Assembly: GCF_004364315.1 (NCBI RefSeq)
Contig: NZ_SOBR01000002.1
Span: 620,001 to 684,000, forward strand
DNA length: 64,000 nucleotides
DNA from: Chromohalobacter marismortui
Lineage (GTDB): Bacteria; Pseudomonadota; Gammaproteobacteria; Pseudomonadales; Halomonadaceae
Reading direction: 5' to 3'
The notes below the pieces were generated by a model. That model saw only the letters and a list, made by a program, of their open reading frames with translations. It ran no database searches and was not told where the DNA came from. The first letter of the stretch is position 1; each line of letters starts with the position of its first letter. The translations under genes and the position numbers were made by a program. Below, piece by piece: positions 13,176 through 23,025 of this stretch.

Positions 13176-13679
13176 TCAGTTGAGCGAGTTGAAGATGCGG
13201 GTGACTTCCTTGGTCACGTCGAGGCCATCCTTTGAATACACCACCGCATCGCGATCGACCACGAGATCCAAGTCATGCTGCTCGACGACCTGCTCGATGG
13301 CTTTGTCAAGCTTGGGCTTGGCCGACTTCATGAACGCCTGTTCCTTTTGCTGCTGTGTGCGCTGAATCTGCTGACGCAGCCGCTGGAACTCAGCGCCTTT
13401 CTGACGCAATTCTTGCTGTGTACTGGTGCGCTCGGACTCGGACATCACCGCGCCATCCTGCTGGAGCGTTTGCTGCAGCTGCCGAAGTTCCTGGCTCAGT
13501 GACTGCGCACGCTGCTGCTGGGCGCTGATCTGGTTCTTGAGCTCGTTCATCGAACGCTGCGCGGCGTCCGAATTCAACAGCGCCTGACGCCAGTCAAGCA
13601 CGCCGACCTCGGTCGCCATGGCCGGCATGGACAATACACTCATCACCCCAAGACATAGGGCCCCTGTCAATTTGCGCAT
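13176..13679 (-). CDS. skp: Periplasmic chaperone Skp/OmpH
   Basis: Skp is a trimeric periplasmic holdase that keeps outer-membrane proteins soluble on their way to BamA. The 167-residue protein begins with a Sec signal peptide (MRKLTGALCLGVMSVLSMPAMA, cleavage expected after AMA at residue 22) and then GVLDWRQALLNSDAA. The middle is a Gln/Arg-rich coiled coil forming the tentacles. ATG 13679 follows an AAGGAG site. It sits between bamA and lpxD, the standard order. Confidence 0.93.
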   Translation of the reverse strand: MRKLTGALCLGVMSVLSMPAMATEVGVLDWRQALLNSDAAQRSMNELKNQISAQQQRAQSLSQELRQLQQTLQQDGAVMSESERTSTQQELRQKGAEFQRLRQQIQRTQQQKEQAFMKSAKPKLDKAIEQVVEQHDLDLVVDRDAVVYSKDGLDVTKEVTRIFNSLN

Positions 13680-13760
13680 CACACCCTCTCCTTGATTCGT
13701 TATGGTTGCTCGACGCGATCTTGTCACCGCGTCGAGCACATGCCGCTACGTCGACCCACG

Positions 13761-16097
13761 TTAGAAGGTCTGACCCAACGAGAATTGAAAGACCTGCGTA
13801 TCGTCGCCGTCTTCATCGCTGAGCGGCTTGGCGACACTGAAGGTCAACGGCCCCACCGGGGTCAGCCAGGACAAGCCCAGGCCGACGCTGTAACGCAAGG
13901 TCCCCATATCCACGCCGCTGCTGCAGCTAGAACTATAGTCATCCGGCACATCGTAGCAGTCGGTCAGATAGGTATTGCCGGCATCGAAGAAGACACTGGT
14001 CTGCAACGAACGACGATCCTCGACCCAGGGGAACGGATAGATCAGCTCGGCCGAGCCCTCGACGAGCACGTTACCGCCCAGAGTATCGTCGTCGCCCCCG
14101 TTACGCGGTGTGGTATCCGGCCCCAGCGTGTTGCTGGAGAAGCCTCGTACCGAGCCCAGGCCACCCGCGTAGAAGTTTTCATAAAAAGGGTAGGCATCGT
14201 CGCCGACCGTATTGGCATAGCCAAGATTGGTACTGAACTTCAACGACCAGCCCGGCCGGAACTCAAACAGCTTCTGGCCTTCATAACGTGCCTTGTAGTA
14301 CTGCGTATCGCTGCCCGGAACAGCCGTTTCCAGTGACAGGCTCTGATAGCTACCGGCCGTAGGCATGATACCGCGATTGAGGTTATTGCGCGTCCAGCTC
14401 GCGGTGAGCTTGTAGTTCAGGAAGTCTTCGCCCTCGTCTTCCGTGTACTGGATGATTTCGGCCGGCGTATCGCGATAGGTGTCCAGCGACAGATCCTCGA
14501 CACCGACACCGAAGTTGAGACGCGAGAGCTCGTTGATCGGATACCCGAAGTTGATGCTGCCGCCGAGCTTGTCGGAAGAATACGTCGACACATCATCGAA
14601 ATCTTCATAATTGGTTTCACGGTAGTAGACGTTATACCCCCGCGAAATGCCATCCAGCGTCCAGTAGGGATCGGTATATCCGAAGTTGAGGTTGGTGAAG
14701 TAATCACCCTTCTGCGCGTTGATGTTGACACGATTGCCAGTGCCCAGGAAATTTTTCTGGGACAAGGCGGCTCCGTAGATGACACCGGCACTTTGCGAGT
14801 ACCCCAGACTGGCCGAGACCGAACCGGAGGGCTGCTCCTCGACGGTATAGGTGACATCGAGCTGATCGGGGTGATCGGCGACGGGCCGCGTTTCGACATC
14901 GACCGTACGGAAGAACCCGAGACGCTGGAGGCGCTCACGCGACTGGCTGATCTGCTCCGTGGACGCCGGAGCCCCCTCCATCTGCACCATCTCACGGCGC
15001 AGCACTTCATCCTGGGTCGTCGTATTGCCTTCGAAATTGATCCGCCGCACATAGGCACGCCGCCCAGGCTTCACCTGGAAGGTCACGTCAACGGTATCAC
15101 CGCCGGGCTCGACCTCGGGGACGCTATTGACCTCGGCGAAGGCGAAGCCTTCGGCTCCGAGCCGCTTGCGCAAGGCTTCGGCGGAGGCGGTCATCACGCT
15201 TTGCGAGTAATACTCGCCGGGGTTGGCGGTCACCAGCTCGCGCGCCTCGCTCTCGGGAATCTTCAAGTCGCCGGCGAAGCGGATCTCATCCAGCTTGTAA
15301 CGCTTGCCCTCATCCATGTTGATGGTGATGAAGATATCGGACTTGTCAGGGCTGATCGATACCTGAGACGAGGTGATATCGAAGTTCACATAGCCTCGGT
15401 CCAGGTAGTAGGAACGTAATGTCTCCAAATCGCCCGAAAGCTTGTCACGCGAGTATTCATCGTCGGAAAACCAGCCAAAGAACCAGCCCGGCTTGTCTTC
15501 CAGGGCGAACAGTTCGCGCAAGGTTTCGTCATCGAAATCCTGGTTACCGACGAAGTTGATCTTGTGAATCTTGGCAACGGCCCCTTCATTGATCTCGATA
15601 TGGACCGTTACGCGGTTGTTGTCGAGCTTCTCGATACGCGTATCGATGCTCGCACTATAACGCCCCTGGGATTGGTAGAGCCGCTCCAGCTGACGCTGCA
15701 CTTCATCGAGTGTCGAGCGCTGTAGCACCTGCCCTTCATCAAGGCCTGCGTCGCGCATGCCTTTGCGCAGGTCTTCATCGGATACCTGCGAGTTGCCCTC
15801 CAGCTCGATGGAGGCGATCGTGGGGCGCTCGACCACATTGACGATCAAAACATCGCCATCGCGTAAAAGTTCGATATCGTCGAACAGGCCGGTGTCGAAG
15901 AGCTGTTGCGATGCCTCAGCCAGCTCTCGGTCATCGACCGTCTCATGGGCACTCACCGGAAAGGCATTGAATACCGATGCCGGCGAAACGCGCTGCAGCC
16001 CCTCCACGCGAATGTCTGAAATCTCGAAGGGGGCCGCCAGTGCTGCGGGAGCTGCGGTCATCAGCAGGGCCGCCAATCCGATGGTCTTGATCTTCAT
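13761..16097 (-). CDS. bamA: Outer membrane protein assembly factor BamA
   Basis: BamA is the Omp85 core of the BAM complex that inserts beta-barrel proteins into the outer membrane. The 778-residue precursor has a signal peptide (ending AAPAALA at about residue 21), five POTRA domains beginning at FEISDIRVEGLQRV, and a C-terminal 16-strand barrel with the family motif VRGF in loop 6 (GGLGSVRGFSSN) and a terminal Phe (FQFSLGQTF). The start is ATG 16097. Upstream rseP and downstream skp match the canonical order. Confidence 0.97.
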   Translation of the reverse strand: MKIKTIGLAALLMTAAPAALAAPFEISDIRVEGLQRVSPASVFNAFPVSAHETVDDRELAEASQQLFDTGLFDDIELLRDGDVLIVNVVERPTIASIELEGNSQVSDEDLRKGMRDAGLDEGQVLQRSTLDEVQRQLERLYQSQGRYSASIDTRIEKLDNNRVTVHIEINEGAVAKIHKINFVGNQDFDDETLRELFALEDKPGWFFGWFSDDEYSRDKLSGDLETLRSYYLDRGYVNFDITSSQVSISPDKSDIFITINMDEGKRYKLDEIRFAGDLKIPESEARELVTANPGEYYSQSVMTASAEALRKRLGAEGFAFAEVNSVPEVEPGGDTVDVTFQVKPGRRAYVRRINFEGNTTTQDEVLRREMVQMEGAPASTEQISQSRERLQRLGFFRTVDVETRPVADHPDQLDVTYTVEEQPSGSVSASLGYSQSAGVIYGAALSQKNFLGTGNRVNINAQKGDYFTNLNFGYTDPYWTLDGISRGYNVYYRETNYEDFDDVSTYSSDKLGGSINFGYPINELSRLNFGVGVEDLSLDTYRDTPAEIIQYTEDEGEDFLNYKLTASWTRNNLNRGIMPTAGSYQSLSLETAVPGSDTQYYKARYEGQKLFEFRPGWSLKFSTNLGYANTVGDDAYPFYENFYAGGLGSVRGFSSNTLGPDTTPRNGGDDDTLGGNVLVEGSAELIYPFPWVEDRRSLQTSVFFDAGNTYLTDCYDVPDDYSSSCSSGVDMGTLRYSVGLGLSWLTPVGPLTFSVAKPLSDEDGDDTQVFQFSLGQTF

Positions 16098-16231
16098 GCA
16101 GTCGATTCGCTTCTCTCGAGTCCGCCCGCTCATTGAACAGGCACCTTATACATTTCCCTGGGCGACTGGCAAGGTCGTACCCCGCTTCGCAGTCACACCC
16201 GGGTCGCTCATTCTTGCGGCCGCCGGCCGCT

Positions 16232-17587
16232 CTAAAGGCGCATCAAATCGAAATACAGCGCCATCAACATCAACGAGCCGACCAAGGCAACGCCGATGCG
16301 CAATCCGAAGGCTTGCACCGCCTCGGGCACCGGCCGCCCCCGTACCGCCTCGATCAAGTAATAAACCAGATGACCGCCATCGAGCACGGGAATCGGCAAC
16401 AGGTTGAGCACTCCCAGACTGATCGACAAATAGGCCAGGAAGTTGATGAAACTTTCCACGCCCGCGCGCGCCGAATCCCCCGCGATACGCGCGATCGTCA
16501 CCGGTCCCGATAGATTGGAAGGCGAGATCAGCCCCACCAACATCTTGCGGATCGAGTCCAGCGTGAGCAAGCTCATCTCACCCGTCTTGCTGACCGCTTC
16601 GCCGACGGCGGCCAATGGGCCGAAACGGATCTCGCGGCGATAACGCTCCGGCCACTCGGCGGCTTGCACGCCGGCGCCGATGTAACCGATGGTCGCGCCA
16701 TCCTCCTGTTCGCGCACGGCGGGCGTCAGCGTGATATCGCGCCGCTCGCCATCGCGCATCACCTGCAGGGTCAGAGGCGTCCCCGGATTGGCGCGCACAC
16801 GCTCGACGAACGCCATCCAGTCATCGACAGCCACACCGTCGACGCTGACGATGCGGTCGCCACGCTGCAGCCCGGCCTGTCGGGCACGGCCGTCATCCAG
16901 CACCTTCCCCAGCACGGCAGGCAGCTCGGGACGCCACGGCGTCACCCCCAATGAGGCGATAGGCCGCGGTGGACTCTGCCCCACCAACCAATCGCCGACC
17001 GGGATCTGATGCTGCTGCGGCGTAGCGCCCTCGGACGTCCGCGTGGTGACAGCCAGTTCGCCATTGGCGCCAATGGCCGCTATCAATTCGAGATTGACCG
17101 CGTTCCAGGAAGGCGTGCGCGCGCCCTCGACGGACACGATTTCCTGGCCGGACTGCAAGCCGCCCCGCGCGGCCGGCGAGTCCGCCGCGATATCGCCGAT
17201 CACCGGTGCCACCGTGGTCGTGCCATAGACGAACAGTGCCCAATAGGCCACGAAGGCGAGCAGGAAATTCGCCAACGGCCCGGCCGAGACAATGGCGATG
17301 CGCGCCCAGACACTCTGGCGATTGAAGGCCTGTGCTTGCTCATCCGGCGCGACCGGCCCCTCACGCTCATCGAGCATCTTGACATAGCCGCCCAGCGGAA
17401 TCGCGGCCACGGCGAACTCCGTGCCATGGCGATCGAAACGCGACCACAACGGCTTGCCGAAACCCACCGAGAAACGCAGCACCTTGACGCCACAACGCCG
17501 CGCGACCCAGAAATGACCGTACTCGTGGAAGGTGATCAACACCCCCAGCACCACGATGACCGCCAGCAGATTCTCAATCACGCCCAT
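16232..17587 (-). CDS. rseP: RIP metalloprotease RseP (site-2 protease)
   Basis: RseP is the inner-membrane zinc protease that cuts anti-sigma factor RseA in the sigma-E envelope stress cascade and clears signal-peptide remnants. The 451-residue protein has the metal motif HEYGH in the first membrane span (about residue 21), two periplasmic PDZ domains (GDIAADSPAARGGLQSGQEI and GKVLDDGRARQAGLQRGDRI) and the third metal ligand in NLLPIPVLDGGH near the C terminus. It lies 40 bases after dxr and 134 bases before bamA; the gap contains a GC-only inverted repeat (16216-16230). Confidence 0.97.
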   Translation of the reverse strand: MGVIENLLAVIVVLGVLITFHEYGHFWVARRCGVKVLRFSVGFGKPLWSRFDRHGTEFAVAAIPLGGYVKMLDEREGPVAPDEQAQAFNRQSVWARIAIVSAGPLANFLLAFVAYWALFVYGTTTVAPVIGDIAADSPAARGGLQSGQEIVSVEGARTPSWNAVNLELIAAIGANGELAVTTRTSEGATPQQHQIPVGDWLVGQSPPRPIASLGVTPWRPELPAVLGKVLDDGRARQAGLQRGDRIVSVDGVAVDDWMAFVERVRANPGTPLTLQVMRDGERRDITLTPAVREQEDGATIGYIGAGVQAAEWPERYRREIRFGPLAAVGEAVSKTGEMSLLTLDSIRKMLVGLISPSNLSGPVTIARIAGDSARAGVESFINFLAYLSISLGVLNLLPIPVLDGGHLVYYLIEAVRGRPVPEAVQAFGLRIGVALVGSLMLMALYFDLMRL

Positions 17588-17627
17588 GAGGGTCGCCCTC
17601 CTTCCTGCGGCTTGCCAAGCCCGCGCA

Positions 17628-18833
17628 TCAAGACGCGAACCGCGTCAATTGCCGTGCGGCCTCACGCCGCGCCGCCGCGTCCGCGGCCAGCACCGCACTT
17701 AACTCATGCGCCGAGTGTATTTCGCAGGCCTCGCAGACCGCCGCCACGAGACGTGGAATATCCGCGAACCCTAGCCGGGCATCGAGAAACGCCTCTACCG
17801 CCACTTCATTGGCGGCATTGAGCGTCGCCGGGGCGGTACCGCCGGCGGCCATCGCCTCACGGGCAAGACGCAGACAAGGAAAGCGCGCTTCATCGGGCGC
17901 CTCGAAATCGAGCCGTGCCACCTGAAACAAGTCCAGCGGTGCGACACCGGCATCGATGCGTTCGGGCCAGGCCAACCCATAGGCGATCGGCGTACGCATA
18001 TCGGGATTACCCAACTGCGCAATCACCGAGCCGTCGCTATACGCGGCCATGGAGTGCACCACGCTTTGTGGATGCACCACGACCTGTATCTGTTGCGGCT
18101 GAGCATCGAACAACCAGCATGCCTCGATCAGCTCGAGCCCCTTGTTCATCAGCGTGGCGCTATCCACCGAGATCTTGCGGCCCATCGACCAATTGGGATG
18201 CGCACACGCCTGCGCCGGGGTCACCGCCTGGAGCTGGGCTTGCGACCAGTCACGAAAAGGCCCCCCTGAAGCGGTCAACAGTAACTGGGTCACGCCCTGG
18301 CGTGCCAACCCACCACGGTGCTCGGTGGGTAGACACTGATAAATGGCATTATGTTCAGAATCGATGGGCAACAAGACCGCGCCATGACGTTCGACGGCGT
18401 CCATGAACAGTGCGCCGGACATCACCAGGGCTTCCTTGTTGGCGAGCAGCACGCGCTTGCCGGCACGCACCGCCGCCAGTGTCGGCATCAAGCCCGCCGC
18501 TCCCATGATGGCGGCCATTACCACGTCGCTGTCGGCACTGCCTGCCACCTCCGATAGCGCCGCTTCGCCGGCGCGCACCTGGGTATCGATGCCGGCCTCG
18601 GCGAGCGCCTCACGCAGCCAGGCGGCGTCGCGCTCCTCACCCAGTACCGCGACATCGGGCCGATGAACCAGGCATTGATCGCGCAACACCTCGCGCGAGC
18701 GGTAAGCAGTCAAGGCATGCAGCCGATAACGTTGGGGATGACGGGCAATGACATCGAGAGTGCTCTTGCCGATGGAGCCGGTGGCTCCGAGCACGGTCAC
18801 ACGCTGTATCCGAGCGCAATCGGCATATTCCAT
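17628..18833 (-). CDS. dxr: 1-deoxy-D-xylulose-5-phosphate reductoisomerase
   Basis: Dxr (IspC) makes 2-C-methyl-D-erythritol 4-phosphate, the committed step of the MEP isoprenoid pathway. The 401-residue protein starts with the NADPH-binding motif [17 protein letters not shown], and has the DXP-binding segments [11 protein letters not shown] and [22 protein letters not shown] with the metal-binding acidic residues. It lies eight bases after cdsA. The downstream uppS product, undecaprenyl diphosphate, depends on this pathway. Confidence 0.97.
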   Translation of the reverse strand: MEYADCARIQRVTVLGATGSIGKSTLDVIARHPQRYRLHALTAYRSREVLRDQCLVHRPDVAVLGEERDAAWLREALAEAGIDTQVRAGEAALSEVAGSADSDVVMAAIMGAAGLMPTLAAVRAGKRVLLANKEALVMSGALFMDAVERHGAVLLPIDSEHNAIYQCLPTEHRGGLARQGVTQLLLTASGGPFRDWSQAQLQAVTPAQACAHPNWSMGRKISVDSATLMNKGLELIEACWLFDAQPQQIQVVVHPQSVVHSMAAYSDGSVIAQLGNPDMRTPIAYGLAWPERIDAGVAPLDLFQVARLDFEAPDEARFPCLRLAREAMAAGGTAPATLNAANEVAVEAFLDARLGFADIPRLVAAVCEACEIHSAHELSAVLAADAAARREAARQLTRFAS

Positions 18834-18841
18834 GCGTCACC

Positions 18842-19645
18842 TCAGCCCAACCATGGGCGCAACAATACGAAAAGCGGAATCGCGGCGGTCAAGCTGTCGA
18901 TGCGATCGAGCACCCCCCCATGACCGGGGAGCAGGTGGCTCGAATCCTTCAATCCGCGCTGGCGCTTGAGCATGCTTTCGAGCAAGTCGCCCAGCACCGA
19001 TATCAGCACCACCGGCAGTGTCAGGATCATCAACCACAGTGCGTCACTGCTCGCCGCTTCCTGCCACTGCGCGAAGACCAGGGCCAGCGCTGCCACCGCC
19101 ACCATACCGCCGTACACACCTTCCCAGGATTTCCCGGGACTAACGTGTATGGCCAGCTTGCGGCGCCCGAATGCACGCCCCGCGAAGTAGGCGCCGATAT
19201 CCGCCACCCAGACCAGCAACAGCACGAAAAGCAGCCACGCTGCACCATCGCCGCGCAACTGCACGAAACCGATCCAGCACGGTAACAGCACCCACAGCCC
19301 CATGCCCAGACGCACCTTGCAGCTTTGCCACTGCTCATGGCGCCGAGGGTAACTAACCACCCAGTAGAGATTGGCCAGCCACCCCAGCATCCCCAGCCAC
19401 AACGGCCAGGGCTGATGCACAGCATCGCTAAGCCATAGAAGAAGCATCGCCGCGGCGCAGGCGGCGACGAAGGCAAAACGCGGCATCTGGCGCTCGAAAC
19501 CGGCCAGATTGGCCCACTCCCAGGCCCCGATCAGCACGACCACGCCCGTGAACAAGGCAAAAGGGAGACCGGTGAGCCCAAACAACCCGAGCAGCGCCAA
19601 TGGCGCCAGGACCAACGCCGTGAGAATACGTTGTCTAAGCACCAT
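18842..19645 (-). CDS. cdsA: Phosphatidate cytidylyltransferase
   Basis: CdsA makes CDP-diacylglycerol from phosphatidic acid and CTP, the branch point of phospholipid synthesis. The 267-residue protein has about eight membrane spans and the C-terminal family signature in KRQRGLKDSSHLLPGHGGVLDRID (spread over about residues 221-244). The start is ATG 19645 (MVLRQRILTALV), which overlaps the end of uppS by 11 bases; a longer frame upstream is a uppS shadow. Confidence 0.95.
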   Translation of the reverse strand: MVLRQRILTALVLAPLALLGLFGLTGLPFALFTGVVVLIGAWEWANLAGFERQMPRFAFVAACAAAMLLLWLSDAVHQPWPLWLGMLGWLANLYWVVSYPRRHEQWQSCKVRLGMGLWVLLPCWIGFVQLRGDGAAWLLFVLLLVWVADIGAYFAGRAFGRRKLAIHVSPGKSWEGVYGGMVAVAALALVFAQWQEAASSDALWLMILTLPVVLISVLGDLLESMLKRQRGLKDSSHLLPGHGGVLDRIDSLTAAIPLFVLLRPWLG

Positions 19646-20393
19646 GCGCCTCGACTTGCTCCGGGGACATGCCGAAACGGCGCTGGCGCGCTTTGTAGGC
19701 GTCCAGTGCAGCATCGAATGCCTCGGCACCGAAATCCGGCCATAGTTCGGGGGTGAAATAGAACTCCGCGTAGGCCAGCTGCCACAACAAGAAGTTGGAA
19801 ATCCGCTGCTCGCCACTGGTGCGAATGCACAGGTCGACGGGGGCTTCATCGGCCAGGCTGATTTCAGCCCCGAGCGTTTCCTCGTCGATCGCCTCGGGCG
19901 CCAACTCTCCCGCCGAGACCTGCTGTGCCAACCGTCGCGCGGCACTGGTAATGTCCCAGCGACCGCCATAATTGGCCGCGACCACCAGGTGCAGGCCCTG
20001 GTTGTCTCGGGTCATGGCTTCGGCACGCTCGATGTATTGCTGGATGGACGCAGAGAATTCTTCGCGGCGACCGATGACCGACAGGCGAATGCCGTGGCTA
20101 TGAAGCTTTTTCACCTCACGCTTGAGAGCGATCAGAAACAGCTCCATCAGTGCATTGACCTCGGCAGCGGGGCGTTTCCAATTCTCGCTGGAGAAGGCGA
20201 ACAAGGTCAGTGTATCGATGTCACGCTCGGCAGCCCGACGGATCACTGCGCGCACCGACTCGACGCCCGCGCGATGTCCGCGAATCCCGGACAGTCCACG
20301 CGCACGCGCCCAGCGATTGTTACCGTCCATGATGACCGCCACATGGCGTGGCAGTCCGCCCGCACTGGGTGGAGAAAACGGCTGTGAGGTCAT
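19635..20393 (-). CDS. uppS: Undecaprenyl diphosphate synthase
   Basis: UppS is a cis-prenyltransferase that extends farnesyl diphosphate with eight isopentenyl units to make the lipid carrier for peptidoglycan and O-antigen. The protein has the signature HVAVIMDGNNRWA with the catalytic Asp, then GHRAG, the FSSENW motif and the C-terminal DLCIRTSGEQRISNFLLWQ. The start is uncertain: ATG 20393 (MTSQPFSPPS, 252 residues) fits the family better, ATG 20408 adds five residues; neither has a strong ribosome site. Confidence 0.95.
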   Translation of the reverse strand: MTSQPFSPPSAGGLPRHVAVIMDGNNRWARARGLSGIRGHRAGVESVRAVIRRAAERDIDTLTLFAFSSENWKRPAAEVNALMELFLIALKREVKKLHSHGIRLSVIGRREEFSASIQQYIERAEAMTRDNQGLHLVVAANYGGRWDITSAARRLAQQVSAGELAPEAIDEETLGAEISLADEAPVDLCIRTSGEQRISNFLLWQLAYAEFYFTPELWPDFGAEAFDAALDAYKARQRRFGMSPEQVEAHGA

Positions 20394-20445
20394 GGGATCC
20401 CGTATCATGGAGAGATCGACGGGAGCGCATCCCGCCGCTCACCTC

Positions 20446-21003
20446 TCAGACCTGCAGCAGGTCATGTTCCTTGGTTTCCAGAAGCTTATCGATCTCGGCG
20501 ACATACTTGTCGGTCAGCTTCTGGATCTCATCGATGGCCTGATGTTCATCGTCTTCGGTGATCTCTTTCTCCTTGAGGAGCGCCTTGAGATCGCCGTTGG
20601 CATCGCGACGCACGTTGCGAATCGCGACGCGCGCATTTTCCGCCTCGCTACGCGCCTGCTTGATGTAATTGCGACGCGTTTCCTCGGTCAATGGCGGCAG
20701 AGGGACGCGAATCACATTGCCGGCGGCCGCCGGATTGAGCCCCAGATCGGAGGTCATGATGGCCTTCTCGACCTTGGGTACCATGCTCTTCTCCCATGGC
20801 ACCACTGCCAGGGTCCGCGCATCTTCCACATTGACACTGGCCACCTGATTGAGTGGCATGTCAGCACCGTAGTATTCCACGTGAACCGCATCCAGCAGGC
20901 TAGGATGAGCGCGCCCGGTACGAATCTTGTGGAAATTGGCGTTCAGCGACTCGACGCTTTTCTTCATGCGCGCGTCGGCGTCTTTCTTGATGTCTTTGAT
21001 CAC
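20446..21003 (-). CDS. frr: Ribosome recycling factor (GTG start)
   Basis: RRF, with EF-G, splits post-termination ribosomes. The protein has 185 residues, the same as in E. coli, and keeps the long three-helix-bundle pattern ([20 protein letters not shown]) and the PPLTEETRR segment. The start is GTG at 21003, preceded by [21 protein letters not shown] aligns with the E. coli N terminus. Only four bases separate it from pyrH. Confidence 0.97.
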   Translation of the reverse strand: MIKDIKKDADARMKKSVESLNANFHKIRTGRAHPSLLDAVHVEYYGADMPLNQVASVNVEDARTLAVVPWEKSMVPKVEKAIMTSDLGLNPAAAGNVIRVPLPPLTEETRRNYIKQARSEAENARVAIRNVRRDANGDLKALLKEKEITEDDEHQAIDEIQKLTDKYVAEIDKLLETKEHDLLQV

Positions 21004-21007
21004 GGTT

Positions 21008-21769
21008 TCAGCCTCTATCTACCAACGTTCCTTCCTTGCCCCCGACAACGAGATTAAGCAAGGCACCCGGCTTGGTCATATCGAACACGCGCACCGGCAT
21101 GTCATGGTCCCGCACCAAACAGATAGCGGTCAAATCCATCACGCCGAGCTTCTGATCGAGCACTTCATCATAGGTCAGGCGCTCATACTTGGCGGCATCG
21201 CCATGCTTGACCGGATCCTTGTCGTAGACACCATCGACCTTGGTGGCCTTGAGCACGACATTGGCATCGATCTCGATGCCGCGCAGGCACGCCGCAGAGT
21301 CGGTGGTGAAAAACGGGTTGCCGGTGCCGGCAGAGAAAATCACCACGTCGCCCGACGTCAGGTAACGAATGGCGGTACGCCGATCGTAATGCTCGACGAC
21401 GCCGCTCATGGGGATCGCCGACATCACGCGCGAACGAATGTTGGAGCGCTCCAGGGCATCACGCATGGCCAAGGCATTCATGACCGTCGCCAGCATCCCC
21501 ATGTGATCGCCGGTGACACGTTCCATGCCCGCCGCGTGTAGCGCTGCCCCACGGAACAGATTGCCGCCGCCCACCACGATTCCCACCTGGACACCGATCC
21601 CGACCAGCTGGCCGATTTCCAGCGCCATGCGGTCGAGCACCTTGGGATCGATCCCGAAGTCATGCTCGCCCGTCAGGGCTTCGCCGGACAGTTTCAACAG
21701 AATGCGCTTGTACTTCGACTTCTCGTTACGCACCTGGGAAGTGGCGTTACGATCGGTGGGAACAGACAT
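21008..21769 (-). CDS. pyrH: UMP kinase
   Basis: PyrH phosphorylates UMP to UDP in pyrimidine nucleotide synthesis; bacterial forms are hexamers controlled by GTP and UTP. The 253-residue amino-acid-kinase-fold protein has [12 protein letters not shown] near the N terminus, the glycine loop [10 protein letters not shown] and the ATP-contact segment [14 protein letters not shown] 21769 follows AGGAGAG. It is separated from tsf by 120 bases containing a 13-base-arm inverted repeat. Confidence 0.97.
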   Translation of the reverse strand: MSVPTDRNATSQVRNEKSKYKRILLKLSGEALTGEHDFGIDPKVLDRMALEIGQLVGIGVQVGIVVGGGNLFRGAALHAAGMERVTGDHMGMLATVMNALAMRDALERSNIRSRVMSAIPMSGVVEHYDRRTAIRYLTSGDVVIFSAGTGNPFFTTDSAACLRGIEIDANVVLKATKVDGVYDKDPVKHGDAAKYERLTYDEVLDQKLGVMDLTAICLVRDHDMPVRVFDMTKPGALLNLVVGGKEGTLVDRG

Positions 21770-21838
21770 TCGACTCTCCTCGTCTCAGCGGACTGTATCG
21801 GCGGTGGGAACGACTCGGCCTAGCGGCGGCCGGATACG

Positions 21839-21868
21839 CGATGGCGTGCGCGGGTGCGCACGCCATCG
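21839..21868. repeat. Perfect 13-bp inverted repeat between tsf and pyrH
   Basis: Arms CGATGGCGTGCGC (21839-21851) and GCGCACGCCATCG (21856-21868) flank a four-base loop, 22 bases past the tsf stop. There is no T-run on either side. It could reduce read-through from tsf into pyrH or protect the 3' end of rpsB-tsf mRNA. Confidence 0.6.
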
Positions 21869-21889
21869 ACGGCACAGACACATGGCAGC

Positions 21890-22759
21890 TTAGCTGCGAC
21901 GCGCCTGTTCCATGACTTCCTGAGCGAAGTCGACTTCTTCCTTCTCGATGCCCTCGCCCACTTCGAAACGAGTGAAGCTGACCATTTCGCCACCTGCGGC
22001 CTTCACGTATTCGGCCACGGTCTGGTTAGGATCCTTGACGAAGGGCTGTTGGGTCAGGCTGTTCTCGGCCAGGTACTTCTTCAGGCGACCCTGGACCATC
22101 TTCTCGGCGATTTCCGCCGGCTTGCCGGCCATGTCCGGCTGCGCCAGGATGATCGCCTTTTCGCTGTCCAGCTCTGCTTGCGGCATGTCTTCGGGATGCG
22201 ACACACTCGGATTGATCGCCGCGACGTGCATGGCAATGTCCTTGGCCACCTCGGCATTGCCGCCGCTGAGAACGGTCAGCACACCGATGCGGCTACCGTG
22301 CACATAGGCACCCACGACACCGCCTGCCGGCGCATCGACGACCACCGCGCGACGCACGCTGATGTTTTCGCCGATCTTCTGCACCAGCTGCTCACGCGCT
22401 TCTTCCAGCCCGCCTTCCATCAGGCTGGCCACGTCATCGCTCTTGGTCTCGAAGACCCGCGCGACGACCTGATCGGCGAAGGCGATGAAGTTGTCATCGC
22501 GGGCCACGAAATCGGTCTCAGAGTTGACCTCGAGCATGACCGCGTAAGAGCCGTCGTCGGCGACACGCGTCACCACAGCCCCTTCGGCGGCCGTACGATC
22601 GGCTTTCTTGGCCGCTTTCAGGCCAGAGTTCTTGCGCAGGTTTTCGATGGCGGTTTCGATGTCACCGTCCGCTTCGGTAAGGGCTTTCTTGCACTCCATC
22701 ATGCCAAGGCCGGTGCGCTCGCGCAGTTCCTTGACCAGAGATGCGCTGATAGCTGCCAT
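21890..22759 (-). CDS. tsf: Elongation factor Ts
   Basis: EF-Ts exchanges GDP for GTP on EF-Tu. The 289-residue protein has the N-terminal ubiquitin-associated-like domain ([22 protein letters not shown] spread over residues 8-29) and the core motif [14 protein letters not shown] that contacts EF-Tu; length and motifs match the E. coli type. ATG 22759 has AGAGG upstream. It follows rpsB after a 266-base gap with an attenuator-like hairpin. Confidence 0.97.
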   Translation of the reverse strand: MAAISASLVKELRERTGLGMMECKKALTEADGDIETAIENLRKNSGLKAAKKADRTAAEGAVVTRVADDGSYAVMLEVNSETDFVARDDNFIAFADQVVARVFETKSDDVASLMEGGLEEAREQLVQKIGENISVRRAVVVDAPAGGVVGAYVHGSRIGVLTVLSGGNAEVAKDIAMHVAAINPSVSHPEDMPQAELDSEKAIILAQPDMAGKPAEIAEKMVQGRLKKYLAENSLTQQPFVKDPNQTVAEYVKAAGGEMVSFTRFEVGEGIEKEEVDFAQEVMEQARRS

Positions 22760-22922
22760 GGTAAATACCTCTGAATGTGGTTCGACGTCTGGTGGAAACG
22801 CTGTCTCGTCGCCGACACGGCTTAGGCGTGGCTTGGCGTGACATGCACGCGCGACACCCGACCAGCATTCCCTTTGAATGAAGAATGTCTTCAGGGTTCA
22901 CCGTCCGTGCATCCGAACGGTG

Positions 22923-22946
22923 AAAAGGGGGCTCATAGCCCCCTTT
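22923..22946 (-). terminator. Terminator/attenuator between rpsB and tsf
   Basis: Ten-base arms (AAAGGGGGCT and AGCCCCCTTT, 22924-22946) with a three-base loop. Read on the - strand, the hairpin runs straight into TTTT. It sits between rpsB and tsf, so it should lower tsf relative to rpsB, much as partial termination does in E. coli rpsB-tsf. Its T-run is short, so read-through is likely. Confidence 0.7.
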
Positions 22947-23025
22947 CTGTCCGCGCCGACCCGCGACCACGGGCTGCCTGGTTCTTCGTCGCCCGCAAGC
23001 GAGCGTCAGCACGGACACGCCACCA

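Noticed and set aside
16216-16230. GCGGCC-GCC-GGCCGC repeat after rseP as a terminator
   Set aside because: Only a three-base loop and no T-run on the - strand; it may be simple GC-rich sequence.
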